Shown here piece after piece: positions 54,589 through 64,000 of a DNA stretch of 64,000 nt. The notes beneath the pieces were generated by a model. It ran no database searches and was not told the DNA's origin. It saw only the letters and a list, made by a program, of their open reading frames with translations. The DNA is from Betaproteobacteria bacterium HGW-Betaproteobacteria-6 (GTDB lineage Bacteria > Pseudomonadota > Gammaproteobacteria > Burkholderiales > Rhodocyclaceae). Location: assembly GCA_002842145.1 (NCBI GenBank), contig PHCF01000049.1:1-64000 (forward strand). Reading direction: 5' to 3'. Position numbers and translations under genes: made by a program. Within the stretch, counting starts at the first letter, position 1, and each line of letters opens with the position of its first letter.

Positions 54589-55704
54589 ATGATCGACTGG
54601 CACTATCCTCGCCCCGAGTTGGCTCAAACGCATCTTGCGCAGTTGTTCGACCAGGGACTCTCCCGCCTCGCCTTCTTTGGCCGGCGCCGTATTGGCAAGA
54701 CAGAATACCTGAAGCGTGATCTGATTCCGTCAGCGGCTGAGAAGGGCGTGGTCAACACCTTTTATTGCTCGTTCTGGGAAAACAAGGACCAACCTCACTT
54801 GGCGCTCATCCGGGCGCTGCAGGATGCGCTCCCTGAGCATCAGGCCAAGGTCAAGGCGAAGGCCGGCCTCAACTTCGGGGTCGTGGACTTTTCTGCCGAA
54901 GTGGAGCGGGCCGACCGTCCCCGTCCGGCGCTTCCCAACGAATTGACCCTGGCCACCGCCAGCTTCCAGCAGTGGGTCAAGTATCTCGACGGGCGTCCCG
55001 GCCTGATTGTTCTGGACGAAATCCAGCACCTGGCTACTTCTTTGGCCTTTGCAACCTTCGCCGCATCCCTGAGAACCATGCTGGACATGGCACCTCCCAA
55101 CATCGCGGTCATTTTCACCGGGTCGTCACTCGCCGATTTGCAGCGCCTGTTCAACGACCAGAAGGCTCCTTTCTTCAACTTCGCCACCGTGGTTGATTTC
55201 CCCCTGCTCGATCGTCCCTTTGTTGATCATCTGGCTCGAATCAACAAAATGATCACCGGCCTGGAGATAAAGGCCGACTTGCTATGGGATCTGTTCAATC
55301 GATCCGGCCGGAACGCACAGGTCATCACCGGGCTGGTCAGCCAGATGGTGCTTCGCAAATCGGATGACATCGAGGGTACCTGGCAGGACATCGAAATCGA
55401 ACTGACCGGAGAGGGTGGCTGGTGTGAAAAGGCCTGGTCCGATCTCTTGTTGTCCGATCAGGCGGTTTATCTCCTCCTGCTCGAAGGCCAGGACCTGTTC
55501 TCGGAATCCTCGTTAGCGCTCTACGAGAGGCTGGGGTTCTCTCGTGGGTCCGCCCAACAGGCCATCAAACGACTCATCAACCGCAGCCTGATCGCCCGCA
55601 ATGGACATGGGCGATACGAGCGCATCGTCCCCATCCTGGATGAGTGGATGAAGCTCGCGGGCAAGACCTCACAAATGCTGGTTCCGCCGCCAGTGGGGGA
55701 TTGA
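54589..55704 (+). CDS. AAA-type P-loop ATPase, accessory
   Basis: A 371-residue P-loop ATPase of the archaeal-type ATPase/STAND-like group. Walker A is GRRRIGKT (31-38), Walker B is LIVLDEIQ (about 139-146) and a sensor-like FTGSSLADLQRLF follows. The C-terminal third looks like a winged helix (LALYERLGFSRGSAQQAIKRLINRSLIARNGHGRY). No nuclease or other partner gene is adjacent. It stands alone, codes against its minus-strand neighbours, has an AT-rich promoter with a palindrome, and its codons look less GC-rich. Acquisition by transfer is plausible. Related proteins occur in mobile or defence contexts, but no such role can be claimed. Confidence 0.8.
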   Translation: MIDWHYPRPELAQTHLAQLFDQGLSRLAFFGRRRIGKTEYLKRDLIPSAAEKGVVNTFYCSFWENKDQPHLALIRALQDALPEHQAKVKAKAGLNFGVVDFSAEVERADRPRPALPNELTLATASFQQWVKYLDGRPGLIVLDEIQHLATSLAFATFAASLRTMLDMAPPNIAVIFTGSSLADLQRLFNDQKAPFFNFATVVDFPLLDRPFVDHLARINKMITGLEIKADLLWDLFNRSGRNAQVITGLVSQMVLRKSDDIEGTWQDIEIELTGEGGWCEKAWSDLLLSDQAVYLLLLEGQDLFSESSLALYERLGFSRGSAQQAIKRLINRSLIARNGHGRYERIVPILDEWMKLAGKTSQMLVPPPVGD

Positions 55705-55742
55705 AGGGGAATTCGGAACCAATCGGTTTCTGCACCAGCCGC

Positions 55743-55779
55743 AAAAAAACGGGACATCCCTCGCCGGCATGCCCCGTTT
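55743..55779 (-). terminator. Rho-independent terminator of metH
   Basis: On the minus strand, AAACGGG and CCCGTTT pair across a 19-nt loop and are followed by a run of seven T. It starts about 20 bases past the metH stop. Confidence 0.82.
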
Positions 55780-55798
55780 GATTCTTTCCCGCCGAGCT

Positions 55799-59464
<3,666 letters not shown>

Positions 59465-59501
59465 GATCACCTCGGCAAAGCTAAATTACGCCGGGCACGC
59501 C

Positions 59502-59548
59502 GCAAAAACGAACGGCGCCACAAACCGGCTGGGTTTGCGAGCGCCGTT
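59502..59548 (-). terminator. Expression-platform terminator of the metH SAH riboswitch
   Basis: On the minus strand AACGGCGC (59548-59541) can pair with GCGCCGTT (59518-59511), followed by CGTTTTTG. The first arm is shared with the aptamer pseudoknot strand, so ligand binding should prevent termination. Confidence 0.65.
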
Positions 59549-59612
59549 GATCATTGCCGAGCCTGGCCCCGCATTCACATCAAAACATGAAAAGGGTCGC
59601 AGCGCTCCTCGG
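59537..59612 (-). promoter_or_regulatory. S-adenosylhomocysteine (SAH) riboswitch upstream of metH
   Basis: On the minus strand the segment reads CCGAGGAGCGCTGC (59612-59599), a variable stem, CCAGGCTCGG (59566-59557), then AACGGCGCTCGC (59548-59537). CCGAG pairs with CTCGG, and GAGCGC with the terminal GCGCTC as a pseudoknot, the hallmark of the SAH (ahcY-type) riboswitch. SAH riboswitches switch genes on when SAH accumulates; metH recycles the homocysteine derived from SAH. Confidence 0.88.
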
Positions 59613-59772
59613 CAGAGGGGCGTAGTTTAACGAGCCTTGTACTTGCTGCCAAGTTAAGCAACTGATTTTGCGGAAAAGCTCAAGGCCAAATGGCGGAGGA
59701 CTGTCGCTTTGCCCTTAAACGGGTTCGAGCGCGCCAGAGGCCGGCTTGCTGGCTCCCGCGCGCTTCAGCCGC

Positions 59773-61983
59773 CTAATCCTGAGTCGATAAACCCGCCACC
59801 CTGGCCCGCGCCATGTGCAGTTTCTGGTAGCTGTCGATCAGGCGCTGGTGCCTGTCGAGCCCTTCCAGTTTCATGCTCGTTGGCGTCAATCCGAAGAAGC
59901 GCACGCTGCCATCTACCGAGCCGAGCACCGCATCCATCCGCGGGTTGCCAAACATCCGGCGGAAATTGACGATGTAATCGTCGAGTTCCAGGTCGTCGGC
60001 CAGCACCACCTCAAGCACCACGTTCAAAGCCTGATAAAACAAGCCGCGCTCGACCGTGTTCTCGTTGTACTGCAGGAAGGTTTCGACCTGCTCCTTGGCG
60101 GCTTCGAATTGCTGCAGGGCGAGGTTGATCAGCAGCTTCAACTCCAGAATCGTCAGCTGACCCCAGGCCGTATTCTCGTCAAACTCGATGCCGATCAGCG
60201 TGTTGATGTCGGTGTAATCATCGAGTTCACTGTCTTCCAGCCGTTCGAGCAGCGCTTCCAGGCCGGCATCGTCCAGTTGGTGCAAGTTCAGGATATCGGC
60301 CCGGAAGGCCAGCGCCTTGTTGGTGTTATCCCAGATCAAATCCTCGACGGGATAAACCTCCGAATAGCCTGGCACCAGGATGCGGCAGGCCGTGGCGCCA
60401 AGTTGGTCGGACACCGCCATGTACACTTCCTTGCCCATCTCTTCGAGAATGCCGAACAAGGTGGCGGCTTCGTCGGCATTGGAGTTTTCGCCCCGGCCCG
60501 AGAAGTCCCACTCGACAAAATCGTAATCCGCCCTGGCGCTGAAAAAGCGCCACGATACGACGCCGCTTGAATCGATAAAGTGTTCGACGAAGTTGTTCGG
60601 CTCGGTGACGGCGTTACTCTCGAACGTCGGCCGCGGCAAATCGTTCAGGCCCTCAAAGCTGCGCCCCTGCAGCAACTCGGTCAGGCTGCGTTCGAGCGCC
60701 ACCTCGAGGCTCGGGTGCGCCCCGAACGACGCAAAGACGCCGCCCGTACGCGGGTTCATCAGGGTCACGCACATCACCGGAAACTCGCCGCCCAGCGATG
60801 CATCCTTGACCAGCACCGGAAAGCCCTGTTTTTCCAGCTCATCGATGCCGGCCAGAATGCCGGGATATTTCGCCAGCACCGCCTGCGGCACATCGGGGAG
60901 CGCCATTTCACCTTCGAGGATTTCGCGCTTGACCGCCCGTTCGAAAATCTCCGACAGGCATTGCACCTGCGCTTCGGCCAGCGTATTGCCGGCACTCATG
61001 CCATTGCTCAGGAACAGGTTGTCGATCAGGTTGGACGGGAAATACACCACCTCGCCGTCCGACTGACGCACAAAGGGCAGCGCACAAATGCCGCGCTGCA
61101 CATTGCCGGAATTGGTGTCGAAGAGATGCGAACCACGCAGCTCGCCATCGGGGTTGTAAATCTCCCGGCAGTATTCGTCGAGGATTTCGGCCGGCAGCGC
61201 ATCCTTGCGGCCCGGCTTGAACCAGCGCTCATTCGGGTAATGCACGAACGGCGCGTTGGCGATCTCTTCGCCCCAGAACTGGTCGTTGTAGAAATGATTG
61301 AAATTCATCCGCTCGATGAATTCGCCCAAGGCCGACGCCAGTGCACTCTCCTTGGTGGCGCCCTTGCCATTGGTAAAACACATCGGCGAATGGGCATCGC
61401 GAATATGCAGCGACCACACGTTGGGCACCAGGTTACGCCACGAAGCGATCTCGATCTTCATGCCCAGACCGGCCAGAACCGCCGACATATTGGCGATGGT
61501 CTGCTCCAGCGGCAGGTCCTTGCCGACGATGTAGGTACTTGCTTCGGACTCCGGATTCAAGGTCAGCAAAGCCTGCGCATCGGCGTCGAGATTCTCCACT
61601 TCCTCGATCACGAACTCGGGCCCGGTTTGTACCACCTTCTTCACGGTGCACCGCTCGATCGAACGTAAAATCCCCTGCCTATCCTTGTCGGAGATATCCG
61701 CCGGCAACTCGACCTGGATCTTGAAAATCTGCTGGTAGCGGTTTTCCGGATCGACGATGTTGTTCTGCGACAGGCGGATGTTTTCGGTCGGAATCCGGCG
61801 CGTGTCGCAATACAACTTCACAAAGTAAGCCGCACACAAGGCCGACGACGCCAGAAAGTAATCGAAAGGCCCCGGCGCCGAGCCGTCGCCCTTGTAGCGG
61901 ATAGGTTGATCGGCGATGACCGTGAAGTCATCGAACTTCGCCTCAAGACGAAGCTTGTCGAGAAAATTGACCTTAATTTCCAT
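59773..61983 (-). CDS. ycaO: OsmC-YcaO fusion protein
   Basis: A 736-residue protein. The N-terminal about 140 residues are OsmC-like (MEIKVNFLDKLRLEAKFDDF; GPFDYFLASSALCAAYFVKL with its Cys). A YcaO domain follows (about 160-570), with the ATP-binding pattern ASALGEFIERMNFNHF, CLSEIFERAVKREI and VTEPNNFVEHF. The C-terminal region is helical and TPR-like (about 600-720). E. coli YcaO uses ATP to help RimO methylthiolate ribosomal protein S12. Stand-alone YcaO proteins with this OsmC fusion occur in proteobacteria; the role of the OsmC part is unknown. No rimO or azole-peptide precursor is adjacent. Confidence 0.88.
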   Translation of the reverse strand: MEIKVNFLDKLRLEAKFDDFTVIADQPIRYKGDGSAPGPFDYFLASSALCAAYFVKLYCDTRRIPTENIRLSQNNIVDPENRYQQIFKIQVELPADISDKDRQGILRSIERCTVKKVVQTGPEFVIEEVENLDADAQALLTLNPESEASTYIVGKDLPLEQTIANMSAVLAGLGMKIEIASWRNLVPNVWSLHIRDAHSPMCFTNGKGATKESALASALGEFIERMNFNHFYNDQFWGEEIANAPFVHYPNERWFKPGRKDALPAEILDEYCREIYNPDGELRGSHLFDTNSGNVQRGICALPFVRQSDGEVVYFPSNLIDNLFLSNGMSAGNTLAEAQVQCLSEIFERAVKREILEGEMALPDVPQAVLAKYPGILAGIDELEKQGFPVLVKDASLGGEFPVMCVTLMNPRTGGVFASFGAHPSLEVALERSLTELLQGRSFEGLNDLPRPTFESNAVTEPNNFVEHFIDSSGVVSWRFFSARADYDFVEWDFSGRGENSNADEAATLFGILEEMGKEVYMAVSDQLGATACRILVPGYSEVYPVEDLIWDNTNKALAFRADILNLHQLDDAGLEALLERLEDSELDDYTDINTLIGIEFDENTAWGQLTILELKLLINLALQQFEAAKEQVETFLQYNENTVERGLFYQALNVVLEVVLADDLELDDYIVNFRRMFGNPRMDAVLGSVDGSVRFFGLTPTSMKLEGLDRHQRLIDSYQKLHMARARVAGLSTQD

Positions 61984-62437
61984 GCGGGAATCCCAAAAAA
62001 GCGTTCAAAGAGCTGGCCGCTATTATCCGGTTTTACCGGTGGCGCTGGCTTCCCGTTTGCCAACCCCTGGCCGATGGGCCAGGAACCGGCCGACAACACG
62101 ATCCGCAATTTCATCCTGAAGATGAAACAAGATGCCTTTCCGGGTTATTGGCTTGGAAAGCTAAATGTCTCTGAACCCCAATGGCAGCGCGGTCTGACGG
62201 CTGTGAATTATTGACTGGTCGAAATCGCGAGGTTTTCTAGAATTGTCCGGGCGCTTAAAAGTGCCACCACGTCCTAGCGATTGCTGAGTGACGAGTTGTC
62301 GGCCAAAGCGGACCTCGGGCGTCCTGCCAAAATCGGTCGGCTGTGTATCAGCTATCTGCCACTGAATCTCTGATGGGAGCGGCTGCATTTTCGGGTTCAG
62401 CGGTTCGTTCGTCTTGCATTGCTTCCTTGCTTGATGA
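61984..62437. other. Gene-poor stretch upstream of the OsmC-YcaO gene
   Basis: About 450 bp with no gene I can support. It contains a small hairpin CCGGT-ttt-ACCGG near 62028-62040 and a longer one CCTGGCC-gat-GGGCCAGG near 62066-62083. Either could be regulatory for the OsmC-YcaO gene. Open frames on both strands here look non-coding. Confidence 0.4.
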
Positions 62438-62716
62438 GGAGCCCTACCGGTCCTTTGCTGCAAGCAGACTGGCGTAATTTGCGCCACCCACCTCATTCAT
62501 TACTTTGGCGTTCATCAGAAGATTGGTGGGGATTTATCAGATGAAATACAGATTTATGGAAGTCATCACGGCCTCCCCATTCTTGACCGAACCAATTTTC
62601 GATGGTGTTTGAAAAATGACAAAACTATAATTTTTTTCCTTACAGATTGCAAAAACACTTGGGACAACATTAGTAAGAGATTATTCTCTGAAGCAATACA
62701 AGCAATGACGCCTTGA
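62438..62716 (+). pseudogene. Possible 3' remnant of a gene, no start codon
   Basis: A frame open for 93 codons (62438-62716, TGA) reads like a real protein: GVHQKIGGDLSDEIQIYGSH, then LPILDRTNFRWCLKNDKTII, ending SKRLFSEAIQAMTP. It has no ATG, GTG or TTG near its beginning, lies in an AT-richer segment, and no family was recognised. It may be the 3' end of a decayed or transferred gene; chance is not excluded. Confidence 0.35.
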
Positions 62717-62751
62717 GCGACACACAAAACCCCTGCCTTCATCGCTAGATC

Positions 62752-64000
62752 ATGACGAGCCTAAATCCGCGCAAGAGCTTTCAAGTACGTTTGGTACTTG
62801 TCATTGGGTTGCTGGCATTTGTTTTGTTTCAATTAACCGCTGCAATCAACAGAAAAGTCTTTGTCGATCAGATCAAGGCGGACAAAGGGATTTTGCTCGC
62901 TGAAGTAGCGCACCAGATGTCCGATGAGATGGACAAGGGGATCTTCGAGCGACTTCGTGAAATCGAAATCATGGCGTCTTTGCCAATGCTTACGGATCCG
63001 AAAGTCGCTATAGAAGATAAACGTGCTCTGTTGGAAAAGCTGCAATCAACATATAAAAATTATGCTTGGATCGGCTTTACCGATTCGGAGGGGAATATTC
63101 TTGTAGGGACCCATGCCCTACTCGAAGGAAAAAGCGTCGCCAAACGCAGTTGGTTCATCCAGGGGGCAAAAGGACCAGCGGTCGGGAATGTGCATGATGC
63201 TTTCTTGCTCGCCAAGATACTGCCCAAGCCCGAGAACGACTTTCTCCCCTTGAGATTGTTGGATATCTCAGCGCCGATCATCGATAGGAACGGGAAGTTG
63301 CTGGGTGTCATATGTGGGCACTTGTCTTGGGATTGGTCGTTTCAGGTCAAAAATAAATTGCTGGCCCCGCTTCGGGCGCACACCCAGACCGATATTTTGA
63401 TTGTCGGGAAGGAAGGGCAGATTTTGCTAGGTACGCCTGAGCTCCAAAAACTGACCCAAACATTGAGTCTTCCCAGTATTAACGCTGCCCATTCTGGGAA
63501 AAACGAATCCCTGATTGAGCTATGGCCGGATGGAATCGAATATCTCGTTGGGTACGCGCCAAGCGAGGGTTTCGATGCCTACAAGGGACTGGGTTGGACC
63601 GTTCTCGTACGGCAGCCGTCAAATGAAGCTTTTGCCGTTGCTGAAAAATTGTGGAACTACGGGTTTGCTTCCAGCTTAGCGATAGTTCTCGTGTTTGGTC
63701 TCGCGTTGTGGTTCATGGCCGGACGATTAATTGATCCCATGCGGCGCATTGCTGTAGCGGCCGGCCTTATCAGTTCTGGAGATAAAAATACTCGAATGCC
63801 GCTCGTCAAGGGGCAGGATGAAGTGGCGTTGCTATCTAGCTCCCTGACGATGATGATTCATAGCCTAAACACGCAAAAAACCGAACTAGAAAGCAAGAAC
63901 CAGCTGTTGGAACTTTCCGCACAGGTATTCTCGTCGAATACCGAGGGGATCATCATTTGCGATGCCGATGAACGAATCCTGACCGTCAATCGGGCGTTCA
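62752..64000 (+). CDS. Membrane sensor protein (Cache-HAMP-PAS), truncated by the window end
   Basis: The frame from ATG 62752 stays open to the last base (416 codons). Helix about 11-27 (VRLVLVIGLLAFVLFQL) is followed by an extracytoplasmic Cache-like sensor (about 30-300; WIGFTDSEGNILVGTHALLEGKS is residues about 107-129). A second helix (FASSLAIVLVFGLALWFMAG), HAMP (LIDPMRRIAVAAGLISSGD) and the start of a PAS domain (LELSAQVFSSNTEGIIICD) follow. The output domain (GGDEF/EAL, kinase or other) lies beyond the edge. Base composition is visibly less GC-rich than in the core genes, so it may be a later acquisition. Confidence 0.85.
   Translation, partial: MTSLNPRKSFQVRLVLVIGLLAFVLFQLTAAINRKVFVDQIKADKGILLAEVAHQMSDEMDKGIFERLREIEIMASLPMLTDPKVAIEDKRALLEKLQSTYKNYAWIGFTDSEGNILVGTHALLEGKSVAKRSWFIQGAKGPAVGNVHDAFLLAKILPKPENDFLPLRLLDISAPIIDRNGKLLGVICGHLSWDWSFQVKNKLLAPLRAHTQTDILIVGKEGQILLGTPELQKLTQTLSLPSINAAHSGKNESLIELWPDGIEYLVGYAPSEGFDAYKGLGWTVLVRQPSNEAFAVAEKLWNYGFASSLAIVLVFGLALWFMAGRLIDPMRRIAVAAGLISSGDKNTRMPLVKGQDEVALLSSSLTMMIHSLNTQKTELESKNQLLELSAQVFSSNTEGIIICDADERILTVNRAF

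Noticed and set aside
62161-62496. 111-codon open frame on the minus strand
   Set aside because: No recognisable family, many Gln/Arg/Pro codons, no ribosome-binding site; it lies opposite a candidate remnant and reads like a chance frame.

Overview
The window looks like the origin-proximal region of a GC-rich betaproteobacterial chromosome, most likely Rhodocyclales (Dechloromonas/Azonexus-like). That placement rests on gene content and protein character only; no search was run. It opens with the 5' end of rpmH on the minus strand, then dnaA, dnaN and gyrB on the plus strand. Two identical ParB (parS) sites and three intergenic stretches carrying DnaA boxes fit the neighbourhood of oriC.

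Layout. 0-6 kb: rpmH', dnaA, dnaN, gyrB, dtd. 6-16 kb (minus): a sirtuin, a REC-HD-GYP protein beside a very large hybrid kinase, and the glutathione operon gshA-gshB followed by apbE. 16-20 kb (plus): an ABC-F ATPase (ybiT type), rsuA, oxyR. 20-24.6 kb (minus): a LysM protein, dprA and topB in translationally overlapping order. 24.6-26 kb: def-fmt. 26-28.4 kb (minus): RHH protein, DJ-1/PfpI protein, speD, S1/P1 nuclease. 28.5-40 kb (plus): rsmB, a DUF4390 gene, an NtrY-like kinase, an NtrX-like regulator with a degenerate AAA domain, trkA, trkH, hemE, priA, then an EF-hand protein behind a sigma-54 promoter. 41-46 kb: MFS transporter, MOSC protein, ROK kinase, methyltransferase-like protein, DUF1840, an Hpt protein and a CheZ-like protein. 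46-54.4 kb: amidase, murB, then a TAXI/TRAP uptake cluster (receptor, fused permease, DUF1850) with its dctB-dctD two-component system and a sigma-54 promoter. 54.6-55.7 kb: a lone AAA ATPase with an AT-rich promoter. 55.8-62 kb (minus): metH behind an SAH riboswitch, and an OsmC-YcaO protein. The window ends in a gene-poor, lower-GC stretch and a truncated Cache-HAMP-PAS sensor.

Two signals stand out beyond ordinary annotation. First, a dispersed repeat of about 35 bp with core GGTTGACCGT(AGCAA) occurs in both orientations, inside genes and between them; nine exact 10-bp cores were counted by eye. Second, five genes, including the normally essential dnaN and murB, appear to carry short internal deletions (about 4 to 60 nt), four of which break the frame or remove the start. 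These may be assembly errors or real lesions. No CRISPR array, tRNA, rRNA or intact insertion sequence was seen.
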